Notes under the pieces: generated by a model
What the model was told of the DNA's origin: nothing
The model's database searches: none
Seen by the model: the letters and a program-made list of their open reading frames with translations, nothing else
Assembly: GCA_964529745.1 (NCBI GenBank)
Contig: CAZGZR010000042.1
Location: 1-23,883 of the forward strand
Source: RBG-16-57-9 sp964529745
GTDB taxonomy: Archaea > Thermoproteota > Bathyarchaeia > TCS64
Reading direction: 5' to 3'
DNA: 23,883 bases
Program-made: the position numbers and the translations under genes
Part shown: positions 15,419-22,692 of the stretch, piece by piece
How the letters are laid out: every line of letters begins with the position of its first letter
Numbering within the stretch: the first letter of the stretch is position 1

Positions 15419-17151
15419 ATCACCTCCAATGCCCTGTCACGTATCTCGTTGGGGGTGAACGCTCGGCCGTCGTACCGGAGGGCCACATTCTCGAAGCTGT
15501 ACCCTGTGTTGAGCTTTATCAGGGTGCCCAGCGGCGACGCCCTGTTGTTCTCCACGAGGATGGTCTTGCCTTCGAGGTACTGTGACAGACTGTCGGGGAA
15601 GGGCTCCACCACGGCCACCTGCACGTACCTCGCCTCGACTCCCTCGTCCTCTAGCATCCCTACGGCTTCGAGGGCGGGGCCTTTGGTGCTTCCCCACCCC
15701 ACGAGGGTGACGTCGGGGTCCTCCGCACCGTAGACCCTTATGGGCTCTAGGGCCTCGACGGCCTCCCTGATGTGGGGCACCTTACTGAACCGCTTTTCTA
15801 CCATCATCTTCGTCAGCCCCGGCTCCGAGGTGCTGAACCCTCGCTCCGGGTGCTCGTTGCTGTTGGCCAGAACCAGCGCGTTCATGGTCCCCGACGGGGC
15901 TCGGGGGCTGACGCCGTCACCGGTGATCTTGTACCTGCCGTACTCCTCGTCCCCAGTCCACTCGGTGACCAGCTTGCCCCTATCGATCTCGACCCTAGAG
16001 ATGTCGAAGGGCCGCGTGGTCTTGTGGCTCTCCACGACGTTCTTGTCGGTGATCACTATGACGGGGATCTGGAACCTCTCGGCCAAGTTGAACGCCTCAG
16101 CCGTCATGTAAAAGCACTCATCCACATCGCCCGGCGCCAGGACCACGCGCTGGAACTCGCCGTGGGCGCCGTACACGGCAAACAGTAGGTCGCCCTGGGC
16201 GGAGTAGGTGGCGAGGCCCGTGCTGGGGCCTGGGCGCTGGGCCAGCATCACAACCACAGGCGTCTCCGTCATGGCGGCCAGGCTCAGGCCCTCCGCCATG
16301 AGGCAGAAGCCGCCGCCGCTGGTGGCGGTCATGGATCTGACCCCGGAGTAGCCCGCGCCCACCGCCATCAGTATGGCGCTTATCTCGCTCTCCGTCTGCA
16401 CCACCGCGACGCCGTTCTCCGCGTCGTGGGCGAACATGTAGTGCAGCACCGGGCTGGCCGGCGTCATGGGGTAGGCCGAGTAGAGCCTGCAGTCGGCGGC
16501 CAAAGCGCCGAGGGCCACCGCCTCGTTGCCAGTGAGCCATATCCGCTCTGGCCGAGTCCCCGGTTCCACGGTGCATTGGAATCCATGGTCGTGTTCAGCC
16601 ACGTGCTCCCATCCCCTCTGAAGCGCCTCCACGTTCGTCTCCACGATCCTCTGTCTCCCCTCGAAGGTCTCGGCGACCACCTCCTTCAGCGTATCGAGGC
16701 CGAGGCCGATGAGCGCAGCCGCGGCGCCCAGCGCCACCGTGTTCCTCATGATCTCCGGGCCTTCAAGCTCCTTCACGATCTCCGTCATGGGCACAGGGTA
16801 GAAAGCCACGTCGTCCCTAACAGCCGCCCCGGGGTCAAACCCTTTCTCGTCGAGTATGACGCCGCCACCCTCGTTCACGCTGTCCAGATGCAGGGCGACG
16901 GTCTCCTCGTTCAACGCCACGAGCAGATCGGTGTGCGGCGTCGGGCTGTGCACCTCCCTGCTGGAGGCCCTGACCCTGTAGAAGTTGTGGCCTCCCCTGA
17001 TGAGGCTCGGGTAGTCTATCTCCCCGAAGCAGTGGAACCCCGCCCTCATCAACGCCTTCCCGAGGAGCATGCCGCTGCGGCTTATCCCCTGCCCCGCCTC
17101 GCCCCCTATGATGATAGAAACCGTGTCGTCAAACAGACCTGAACACTTCAT
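15415..17151 (-). CDS. 2-oxoacid:ferredoxin oxidoreductase, fused gamma-alpha subunit
   Basis: The product is about 578 residues. The N-terminal gamma domain (about 10-185) has the GGEAGQGISRSG nucleotide/CoA-region motif and the RGGHNFYRVR segment. The alpha domain (from about 205) has ADCRLYSAYPMTPASPVL, the YPxTP motif of this family, then the pyrimidine-binding and C-terminal transketolase-like domains ending near VENNRASPLGTLIKLNTGYSF. Fused gamma-alpha is the arrangement of Sulfolobus-type and halophile enzymes. The ATG at 17151 is chosen over the GTG at 17160 because GAGTGAT lies a suitable 4 nt before it; the GTG adds only three residues. With the beta subunit it forms a complete catalytic unit that has no built-in ferredoxin domain; a ferredoxin gene lies divergently upstream. 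A CTATATTAA element (about 17201-17212 region, minus strand) may be the TATA box. Confidence 0.92.
   Translation of the reverse strand: MKCSGLFDDTVSIIIGGEAGQGISRSGMLLGKALMRAGFHCFGEIDYPSLIRGGHNFYRVRASSREVHSPTPHTDLLVALNEETVALHLDSVNEGGGVILDEKGFDPGAAVRDDVAFYPVPMTEIVKELEGPEIMRNTVALGAAAALIGLGLDTLKEVVAETFEGRQRIVETNVEALQRGWEHVAEHDHGFQCTVEPGTRPERIWLTGNEAVALGALAADCRLYSAYPMTPASPVLHYMFAHDAENGVAVVQTESEISAILMAVGAGYSGVRSMTATSGGGFCLMAEGLSLAAMTETPVVVMLAQRPGPSTGLATYSAQGDLLFAVYGAHGEFQRVVLAPGDVDECFYMTAEAFNLAERFQIPVIVITDKNVVESHKTTRPFDISRVEIDRGKLVTEWTGDEEYGRYKITGDGVSPRAPSGTMNALVLANSNEHPERGFSTSEPGLTKMMVEKRFSKVPHIREAVEALEPIRVYGAEDPDVTLVGWGSTKGPALEAVGMLEDEGVEARYVQVAVVEPFPDSLSQYLEGKTILVENNRASPLGTLIKLNTGYSFENVALRYDGRAFTPNEIRDRALEVI
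15419..15427 (-). promoter_or_regulatory. Perfect Shine-Dalgarno of the beta subunit
   Basis: GGAGGTGAT on the minus strand is a full complement to the archaeal 16S rRNA 3' end. It lies inside the end of the alpha gene and directly abuts the ATG at 15418, supporting coupled, Shine-Dalgarno-driven translation inside the operon. Confidence 0.75.
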
Positions 17152-17239
17152 CTCAATCACTCAAAATCCAGAACATGAATACCCCGAGAACCACGGTTAA
17201 TATAGGTTTAGCAGTGGCTGGCTCTTCGCCCCAGAAAAC

Positions 17240-17278
17240 ATTTAAAACGTATAAACCGGCGTATCAAGGGATAGGTGA
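17240..17278 (+). promoter_or_regulatory. Ferredoxin promoter and ribosome binding site
   Basis: ATTTAAAAC at 17240-17248, preceded by a purine-rich BRE-like AGAAAAC, predicts a start near 17270. GGTGA at 17274-17278 is 5 nt before the ATG at 17284. A separate TATA-like element for the oxidoreductase lies on the other strand about 40 bp away, so the 130-bp gap is a divergent promoter. Confidence 0.5.
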
Positions 17279-17283
17279 AAGAC

Positions 17284-17463
17284 ATGCCTACAATCACGAT
17301 TAGTGACGCTTGTGATGGAGACGCGGTGTGCGTCGACATCTGCCCCATGAACGTGTACGAACTCGTCGACAACAGGTCCGTCCCCGAGAGGGCCGACGAC
17401 TGCATCATGTGCATGGCGTGCGTCAACGCCTGCCCACAGCAGGCCATCACGGTCGAGGAGTAG
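17284..17463 (+). CDS. Small two-cluster ferredoxin with Asp in the first motif
   Basis: The product is 59 residues. Motif I is Cys10-x2-Asp13-x2-Cys16-x3-Cys20-Pro. Motif II is a complete Cys40-x2-Cys43-x2-Cys46-x3-Cys50-Pro. Asp in place of the second Cys is known from Pyrococcus furiosus ferredoxin and the Sulfolobus family, where the affected cluster is a [3Fe-4S] or an Asp-ligated [4Fe-4S]. The other cluster should be a normal [4Fe-4S]. The ATG at 17284 is preferred over a GTG at 17275 because GGTGA precedes it at good spacing and the GTG lies inside that ribosome binding site. It is divergent from the 2-oxoacid:ferredoxin oxidoreductase operon and is its probable electron acceptor (inference from context). 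It lacks the zinc-binding N-terminal extension of Sulfolobus ferredoxins. It has its own promoter and terminator. Confidence 0.9.
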   Translation: MPTITISDACDGDAVCVDICPMNVYELVDNRSVPERADDCIMCMACVNACPQQAITVEE

Positions 17464-17474
17464 ACTCCCCGAAA

Positions 17475-17498
17475 CCCCTTTTTCTATCTATTTTTAAT
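17475..17498 (+). terminator. T-tract terminator of the ferredoxin gene
   Basis: CCCC followed by TTTTT, CTATCTA and TTTTTAA begins 12 nt after the ferredoxin stop, in the gap before the convergent PhoU-like gene. It closely resembles the tract after the surface operon at 5133-5154. Confidence 0.55.
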
Positions 17499-17500
17499 GA

Positions 17501-18172
17501 CTAGTGTTGCCTGACAGCTATGGCCCTCACTATGTCGGCCGTGTTCTCGCACCAGTCGGCGACGGTCTCGAGGGCGTCGAGGAACTCGTTCAGCAGTATC
17601 AGCGCGCCGGTGGTGAACTCCGGGAACTCCAGCGACGAGAAGAGTTTCCTCGCCTCACCGTATAGGTCGTCTATGTTCTCCTCGAGCATCTCCACCTGGT
17701 TGGCCAGCGTCAGCGCCTTCCTGCTGTCCTTGGGGAGGGCCCGTATACAATGGGTCAGAACCTTGACGCAGTCCACGTCAGCCCTGACCATGTTCATGGT
17801 GGCGGCCTTCATCTCGTCGGGCGCCTTCTCGAAGGGGATGCTGTTCAGTATCCTGCCGGCCTCCTTGCTCCAGTCGGCTATCCAGTCCACGGCGCGCACC
17901 AGTTCCATGAGGTCGTCCCTCTCCTCGGGGAACATCTCGCCCTCCGTGAGCTCCTCCACCATCCTGCGGCGTAGCTCGTCGGCCTGCATCTCCATCTCGG
18001 AGACGCTCATGTAGTGACTCTTGCATTTATCGTAGTCGCACTCGGCAGCCGCCTCCACCATGTCGTAGAGGCTGTTCACCGCCTTCTGGGTGAGCTCCAG
18101 GTGGTCCTCCACCATCTCCAGGACCTTGTACCCTCTCTTTGGGGCGAACCAGCCGAACAATCTCCTTGACAA
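17501..18172 (-). CDS. PhoU-like DUF47 protein, copy 1
   Basis: The product is 223 residues and entirely helical, matching the TIGR00153/DUF47 PhoU-like family. Family features are the acidic metal-binding-type stretches EMEMQADELRR (about 59-69), the RDDLMELVRAVDWIADWSKEAGRIL block (about 85-109), and a C-terminal LLNEFLDALETVADWCENTADIVRAIAV. These proteins partner phosphate transporters and probably regulate them at the membrane. Copy 2 (19374-20042) is a clear paralogue: the central and C-terminal blocks are nearly identical, other parts diverged. The start is TTG; no better ATG or GTG lies upstream in the short gap. No ribosome binding site is evident, but AAGTATATAG (about 18202-18211) upstream could be a TATA box, so this gene may have its own promoter besides read-through from the transporter 56 bp upstream. 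Confidence 0.85.
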   Translation of the reverse strand: MSRRLFGWFAPKRGYKVLEMVEDHLELTQKAVNSLYDMVEAAAECDYDKCKSHYMSVSEMEMQADELRRRMVEELTEGEMFPEERDDLMELVRAVDWIADWSKEAGRILNSIPFEKAPDEMKAATMNMVRADVDCVKVLTHCIRALPKDSRKALTLANQVEMLEENIDDLYGEARKLFSSLEFPEFTTGALILLNEFLDALETVADWCENTADIVRAIAVRQH

Positions 18173-18228
18173 GTTAAGCCAACAACTCTCTGTTGTACTA
18201 TACTATATACTTTCCTTCCTCATCTTGT

Positions 18229-19305
18229 CTAGATCAAATAATAGTACAGTATGACGGCTGTAGGTATGACGTGAAACAGCGCCGTTATCACCAGCGTCGT
18301 CCTCGGCGAGGACGAGATAAAAGCTGCCACCCGCCGTACGAGCCTCGAGAATGGATCAAGCAGGGGCATGAAGATGAGAGCCCCCGCCAGGTTTATGGTG
18401 AGGTGCACCAGCCAGACCCCGAGGCTGACGGGGTCGCCAGTAGCCAGCGCCGCGATCATCACGTCGAAGACGGTACCGACGTTGGCGCCCAGGATGTAAG
18501 GCAGTATATAGTACTCGGTCCGGATTACGCCGCTGGAGGCCAGGGGAACCAGGAGCGAGACCATCACCGTGGTGCTGGGCACCATGACCGTGAACAGGAA
18601 CCCGGCGGCGAACGCCCTCAGCGGCCTCGAGAAGGTCATTCTGATCAGGTTCCAGCTCCGGGGCATGCTGAATATCGCAGTCATGTACCGCTCCACGGCC
18701 CCCAACGCGAGAATCAGCGACAACCCACCCAGCACCATCCCAGCCCACGGGGGAACCATCTCTAGCAGGGGGTCCACCCAGGGGGTGGCCACGTCCAGCA
18801 GATCAGGCACCGCCTTCAACCACGAAGCCCTGACGAATATTGAGCTGCCCTGCCAAGCGATCCTGGTGAAGACGCCGAAGAAGAGCTCCATGGGATAGAA
18901 GAGGACTAGGGTGAACAGGTTGTATAGGACGTGGCTCATGGTCACGTTGAACGCTGCCTCGCTCTCGCCATGCCCCTTAAGCCTCTCGAGCACCGAGATG
19001 AGGAAAGGCGTGACCGTTGTCCCCATCTCCGCTCCTATAACGGTGGCCACCGCCAGCGAGATGGGCAGCACGCCGCTCGACGTGAACGCGACCACGATGG
19101 AGTCGAAGGCCCCCGAGCTGTGAAGCAGGGCCGTGGAGATCCAGCCAGCGAAAACAGCGCTCGTCGTGTCGCTGATCAACAGAACTATCCTCTCCGCGAG
19201 GGCTTCTCCCATGATGGTAGCCGACGACTTGATTAACACGATGGCTGAGACGAAGAAGTAGAGCGCCGTCAAAGAGCCTAGGATGTTTTTAGCGTTGGAT
19301 GCCAA
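18229..19305 (-). CDS. Na+/Pi-cotransporter-like membrane protein, copy 1 (diverged signature motifs)
   Basis: The product is 358 residues with about eight to nine hydrophobic helices and the internal two-fold repeat of type II Na+/Pi cotransporters (NptA/PNaS family). GAEMGTTVTPFL (91-102) and GANVGTVFD (273-281) are the repeated GAN-GTT segments. The QSSS signatures that precede them are altered: repeat 1 reads His62-Ser-Ser-Gly and repeat 2 Pro243-Ser-Thr-Thr. Phosphate or sodium binding may therefore differ from copy 2, which keeps QSSS. The start is TTG directly after a stop codon, with no Shine-Dalgarno; a T7/TATA-like element lies about 30 nt upstream, favouring a leaderless transcript. 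It is followed by its own PhoU-like gene, copying the arrangement of the upstream pair. Substrate is uncertain. Confidence 0.82.
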   Translation of the reverse strand: MASNAKNILGSLTALYFFVSAIVLIKSSATIMGEALAERIVLLISDTTSAVFAGWISTALLHSSGAFDSIVVAFTSSGVLPISLAVATVIGAEMGTTVTPFLISVLERLKGHGESEAAFNVTMSHVLYNLFTLVLFYPMELFFGVFTRIAWQGSSIFVRASWLKAVPDLLDVATPWVDPLLEMVPPWAGMVLGGLSLILALGAVERYMTAIFSMPRSWNLIRMTFSRPLRAFAAGFLFTVMVPSTTVMVSLLVPLASSGVIRTEYYILPYILGANVGTVFDVMIAALATGDPVSLGVWLVHLTINLAGALIFMPLLDPFSRLVRRVAAFISSSPRTTLVITALFHVIPTAVILYYYLI

Positions 19306-19373
19306 CTAGAGAGATTACATAGTGGAATGGTTAAAAAAATAGAGTATAGAGGTTATATAGCCTATATAGAGTC
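19306..19373 (-). promoter_or_regulatory. Gap between the two transporter/PhoU pairs: inverted repeat, T-run and TATA-like element
   Basis: An inverted repeat TATATAG-C-CTATATA (19354-19368) lies only 6 bp beyond the end of PhoU copy 2. On the minus strand, a run of seven T followed by AA (19331-19339) comes next. The T-run can end the upstream transcript and is also about 30 nt before the TTG of transporter copy 1. The inverted repeat may be a regulator site or a double TATA. Confidence 0.45.
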
Positions 19374-20042
19374 CTAGAACGTCCTTATGGCTATGGCCCG
19401 GGCGATGTCCACGGTGTTCTCGCACCAGTCCGCCACCATCTCCACGGCGTCCATGAACTCGTTCAACAGGATCGCCGCGCCCCGCGTCATTCCCAGCTCC
19501 TCGATCCCGGCCATTACCTGCCTAGACTCCGCGTAGAGATCATCAACATCCTCCTCTAGGAGCTCCACCTGGTCAGCGAGCTCCAGCGCCTTCTTCGGGT
19601 CCCCCGAGAGCGCATGAATACACTCGGCCAATACTCTCACGCAGCTGTAGTTCTCCCGGCACATGTCCTCTATCGAATTCCTCAGCTCCTCGGGGAGCTT
19701 CTCGAACGGGATTATGACGAGTATCCTGCCCGCCTCCCTGGCCCAGTCGGCTATCCAGTCCACGGCGCGCACCAGCTCCATGAGGTCGTCCCTCTCTGTG
19801 GGAAATATGTCCCTCTGGGAGAGCTCAGTTACCATGTCGCGCCGGATCTGGTCGGCCTTCATCTCCATCTGGGAGATGCTCTCGTAGTACGCGTCCTTGG
19901 ACTCGGGCGAGTCGCCTACAACCCTGACCATCTCGTACAGCTCACTAACCGCCTTAGTGGTCAGATCCAGGTGTTCATGGGTCATCTCGAGGACGGTCAT
20001 GTTCCTCTTGTCACCGAACCACCTCAATATCCTCTCGCTCAA
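19374..20042 (-). CDS. PhoU-like DUF47 protein, copy 2
   Basis: The product is 222 residues, all helical, the same family and layout as copy 1: a SERILRWFGDKRN start, SQMEMKADQIRRDMV acidic segment (about 56-70), RDDLMELVRAVDWIADWAREAGRIL block (shared almost word for word with copy 1), and C-terminal LLNEFMDAVEMVADWCENTVDIARAIAI. The likely role is a regulatory partner of the Na+/Pi-cotransporter-like protein encoded 37 bp upstream. The TTG start is supported by GGAGGG seven nt upstream on the minus strand, so this gene is translated as the second cistron of an operon. The shared central block and diverged flanks show that the pair is an older duplication, not a recent repeat. Confidence 0.87.
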   Translation of the reverse strand: MSERILRWFGDKRNMTVLEMTHEHLDLTTKAVSELYEMVRVVGDSPESKDAYYESISQMEMKADQIRRDMVTELSQRDIFPTERDDLMELVRAVDWIADWAREAGRILVIIPFEKLPEELRNSIEDMCRENYSCVRVLAECIHALSGDPKKALELADQVELLEEDVDDLYAESRQVMAGIEELGMTRGAAILLNEFMDAVEMVADWCENTVDIARAIAIRTF

Positions 20043-20079
20043 GCCAATCCCTCCGTCAACATCTTCAACACTTCATCAC

Positions 20080-21216
20080 CTAAAATAAGTAGATCACCAA
20101 TATCGGCACCAAAAAGAATACCACCAATACCCACGCCAGAAGCGCGTAAGCCGCGTTCTTGTTCCTAGCGATCTTATCGCCGAGCCACTCCGCCATCCTC
20201 ACGGGCAAGAACCTGAGAGGAGATACAAGCCATATGGTCAAGGCCATGATGTTCAGCAGGACGTGAGCCGAACCCAGGATCATGCCGACCACGCCTCCGG
20301 CGACGTAGCCGTAGATCTGGCTGAGGTCAACCGTAGTCGCCATGTTGCATCCCACGAGGTACGGGTACGCGGTCTTCAGGTTCACCACCTTCGTCGCCAG
20401 GAAGGGAATCACCAGGGAAGTGCCTATGCTGCTACTGCCCACGAGGAAGGTTATGCCGAAGCCCGTGGCGAAACCCCTGTACGAGTTATCGAAGGCCGCC
20501 TTGACCTTGTCCTCCCACTCCATCTCTATGATCTTCTCAAGCCCCTTGGTTATCATGCCCATCGAGACGATGATGACGCCGAACCAGACAAGGAACAGGA
20601 ACACGCCACCGAGCCTGTCGCCTAGAAACCCGACGGCCAACTCCTTAATAGGCTTGATCAGTGGGTCACCGATCACTATGTCTATGACGGTCTTGTCGAA
20701 GGCCGCAAAGACCTCCTCTATCTTCAGCACCTCGGTGTAGAAGCGGCCCAGCCTGAGAACCGTCTTGCTGATCATCCCTGTGGTCAACTCGAGAACGAAG
20801 AAGATGGTTATGGTCAGAGCCTCGTAGATGTCGTCCACGATCACGCCGGGTATAGTGTCTTTGAACTCGTTCATGGTCATGCCCCGCTGGACCCCAAAGG
20901 CGACTATCGTGTTGGTGATCGTTGTGCCTATGTTCGCCCCCAGGATCATCGGTACACCGAACTGTATCGCGGCTTCGAGTGGAAGACCACTCACCACCAT
21001 CCCTGACATGGAGACCATGGTCGCCGCGACGACGGCGCTGCTGCTCTGGACGAGCGCCGTGCTCAGCATCCCCAAAGCGAGCCCAGTCATGGGCGCCGTG
21101 CTCGAGCCGATCATGCCCAGGATGCTGGTCTGCCACTCCGCGAAGATAAGCTTGAAGCCGCTCTTGACGCCCTCGAGGCTGGCTATAAAGAGGTAGACGC
21201 TGAGGGCCAGCCTCAA
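20080..21216 (-). CDS. Na+/Pi-cotransporter-like membrane protein, copy 2 (QSSS motif kept)
   Basis: The product is 378 residues from TTG, with about eight to nine hydrophobic helices in two repeats. Repeat 1 has the classical Gln57-Ser-Ser-Ser followed by GANIGTTITNTI (93-104). Repeat 2 has Gly260-Ser-Ser-Ser and then GCNMATTVD. This fits type II Na+/Pi cotransporters of the NptA/PNaS family, which import phosphate with sodium across the cytoplasmic membrane. The start is uncertain. TTG at 21216 lacks a ribosome binding site and leaves almost no residues before the first helix. The frame is open back to a CTG at 21273, preceded at 5 nt by GGGAGGG, which would add 19 residues (see finding). 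The PhoU-like partner is 37 bp downstream. The upstream AT-rich region contains several palindromes that may control expression. Confidence 0.85.
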   Translation of the reverse strand: MRLALSVYLFIASLEGVKSGFKLIFAEWQTSILGMIGSSTAPMTGLALGMLSTALVQSSSAVVAATMVSMSGMVVSGLPLEAAIQFGVPMILGANIGTTITNTIVAFGVQRGMTMNEFKDTIPGVIVDDIYEALTITIFFVLELTTGMISKTVLRLGRFYTEVLKIEEVFAAFDKTVIDIVIGDPLIKPIKELAVGFLGDRLGGVFLFLVWFGVIIVSMGMITKGLEKIIEMEWEDKVKAAFDNSYRGFATGFGITFLVGSSSIGTSLVIPFLATKVVNLKTAYPYLVGCNMATTVDLSQIYGYVAGGVVGMILGSAHVLLNIMALTIWLVSPLRFLPVRMAEWLGDKIARNKNAAYALLAWVLVVFFLVPILVIYLF

Positions 21217-21278
21217 CGCGAGCCGCGCCCTGTCATTACTCAGTACGGAGATGCCGACGTCTCTCTTAGACAGTTAAA

Positions 21279-21285
21279 CCCTCCC
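21279..21285 (-). promoter_or_regulatory. Strong Shine-Dalgarno ahead of a CTG codon
   Basis: GGGAGGG on the minus strand is followed by TTTAA and then CTG (21271-21273), the first codon after an in-frame TAA. It is the only good ribosome binding site near the start of transporter copy 2. Confidence 0.5.
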
Positions 21286-21473
21286 TGCTCTTTTGAACCC
21301 TGTTCGCCAGTGATCGGGGTTTTCATGATCGCTTATCACCATCAGGGACTTGGATAAAAGATTAAGCGCTATAGAATATATTGAGAAATATAGACACTAT
21401 AGTCTAAATATTTAGCAATATTTAGAGTGGGTCGATGCTTTAGAGCTATTTAGGGTCAATACCCCGCTTAAAC
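21286..21473 (-). promoter_or_regulatory. AT-rich, palindrome-rich region upstream of the transporter operon
   Basis: There is no gene here. Two adjacent perfect palindromes, ACTATAGT (21396-21403) and CTAAATATTTAG (21404-21415), are followed by a second AATATTTAG (21417-21425), exactly 10 bp from the first, and a third TATTTAG (21447-21453). Toward the transporter there is CTTTTATCC (minus strand, about 21352-21360), a TATA candidate. The region is far more AT-rich than its surroundings. Operator function is inference. Confidence 0.45.
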
Positions 21474-22061
21474 CTAACAAACGAACATGAAAGGGTCATA
21501 GCCCATGCCGCGTATCATCTTCCAAAGCAGAGACAACGGCAGCCCCACGACGTTGTGGAAGCAGCCATACACCTCATCGACGAAGACGGCGCCCAGCCCC
21601 TGGATCGCATATGCTCCGGCCTTGCCCATGGGCTCACCGGTCTCGACATAGCGTTCTATATCATCTTCCGAGAGCTCCATCATATGCACCCGAGTCTCCT
21701 CGCAGCCGACCTCCTCGCGTCCCCCAGCGTCCACAACGGCAAGACCCGTGAATACCCTGTGGGCCCGGCCTGATAGAGTCTCCAACATTGTGCGGGCCTC
21801 GTCCTCCGACACGGGCTTACCGAGGATCGTATCGTCTATGTAAACCACCGTGTCTGCCCCGACGACGAGCCCCTCCCCTTTGCCCCGTACGCTTCTCGCC
21901 TTCGCCAAAGCGTTTTCCATCACCCTCGTCATGGGGTCGGGGTTTATGTTCGTCTCGTCCCCCACCGGGGCAGCCACAGAGAAACGCATGCCTATCTGGC
22001 GCAGCAGGTTGATCCTTCTCGGCGAGGTGGACGCCAACACTATTTTAAGCTCTGAGCCCAA
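21474..22061 (-). CDS. maf: Maf/YhdE-type nucleoside triphosphate pyrophosphatase
   Basis: The product is 195 residues, the usual Maf length. Maf enzymes hydrolyse dTTP/UTP or modified nucleotides to the monophosphate in the cytoplasm and help keep aberrant nucleotides out of DNA and RNA. Visible motifs are the N-terminal LASTSPRRINLL (9-20), VGADTVV with catalytic-type Asp70, GKP with Lys82, and the C-terminal EPMGKAGAYAIQGLGAVFV followed by HNVVGLPL. The start is TTG at 22061; an in-frame stop lies two codons upstream. GGGGAATGATCA immediately precedes it. A GTG at codon 8 would cut the N-terminal strand. It is divergent from the Ogt gene with only 35 bp between start codons, so the two share a promoter region; both guard genome or nucleotide integrity. 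Confidence 0.93.
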   Translation of the reverse strand: MGSELKIVLASTSPRRINLLRQIGMRFSVAAPVGDETNINPDPMTRVMENALAKARSVRGKGEGLVVGADTVVYIDDTILGKPVSEDEARTMLETLSGRAHRVFTGLAVVDAGGREEVGCEETRVHMMELSEDDIERYVETGEPMGKAGAYAIQGLGAVFVDEVYGCFHNVVGLPLSLLWKMIRGMGYDPFMFVC

Positions 22062-22096
22062 TGATCATTCCCCAGCTCAACTATGTAGGTGGGGTC

Positions 22097-22654
22097 ATGG
22101 AGAAAATATATTACTGTGACATAGAGACCCCGGTGGGGGACGTCTGGTCCGCCACCAGCACGAAGGGGCTCCTGAGGCTCAACCTGCCGTGCAAGGAGAC
22201 CACGTTCCTAGAGGAGCTTGGGAGACATATCGACGGAGAGCCCGAGTACCGCCCGGGGAAGCTGGACGACCTGAGCCTATGGCTCGACGACTACTTCCAG
22301 GGAGAAGAGACCAACTACGACGAGCCGTTTGACGTACGGGGCACCCCGTTCCAGCTGAGAGTCTGGAAGGAGATTTCTAAGATACCCTACGGCAGGCTCA
22401 CCTCCTATGGACTGATAGCCAGAAGCATGGGCAAACCCAACGGCGCCCGAGCCGTGGGCAACGCCGTGGGGCAGAACCCTCTCGCCATAGTGGTCCCGTG
22501 TCACCGGGTCGTGTGGAGCAACGGCGGCATCGGGGGGTTCGGCGGCGGCCTAGACAGGAAGCGCTTCCTCCTGAACCTAGAGGGCATCCTGCCCAGCGCC
22601 GAGGAGGGGGCAGAGAAGGGCGTCGACCTGTCCCGGTACTTCTACAACCGTTAA
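22097..22654 (+). CDS. ogt: Methylated-DNA-protein cysteine methyltransferase
   Basis: The product is 185 residues. It repairs O6-alkylguanine in DNA by irreversible transfer of the alkyl group to its own cysteine. The C-terminal domain is complete. A winged-helix segment (GTPFQLRVWKEISKIPYGRLTSYG, in two parts about 82-105) is followed by the arginine finger Arg118 in ARAVGNA with Asn122, and the active-site PCHRV with Cys135. A GGIGGFGGGLDRKRFLLNLEG loop supplies the lid and Glu162. The N-terminal half is a degenerate RNase-H-like domain as in family members. The ATG at 22097 is chosen because GGTGGGG lies directly before it and MEKIYYCDIETPVG is a normal family start. An ATG at 22061 would add 12 unlikely residues and overlap the divergent Maf start. 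Confidence 0.94.
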   Translation: MEKIYYCDIETPVGDVWSATSTKGLLRLNLPCKETTFLEELGRHIDGEPEYRPGKLDDLSLWLDDYFQGEETNYDEPFDVRGTPFQLRVWKEISKIPYGRLTSYGLIARSMGKPNGARAVGNAVGQNPLAIVVPCHRVVWSNGGIGGFGGGLDRKRFLLNLEGILPSAEEGAEKGVDLSRYFYNR

Positions 22655-22692
22655 CGTTATTCCGACGCAGGGCAACGTCGTAAGTGTTCAAC

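Noticed and set aside
16426..17142. 238-codon open frame on the plus strand
   Set aside because: It is antisense to the gamma-alpha oxidoreductase gene; low-complexity composition and no motif.
21345..21455. CRISPR-like or origin-like repeat
   Set aside because: The repeats are too short and too few, with no spacer regularity and no initiator gene nearby.
22061..22096. Earlier ATG for the Ogt gene
   Set aside because: It overlaps the divergent Maf start codon and adds 12 residues without family support; the ATG at 22097 has a good ribosome binding site.
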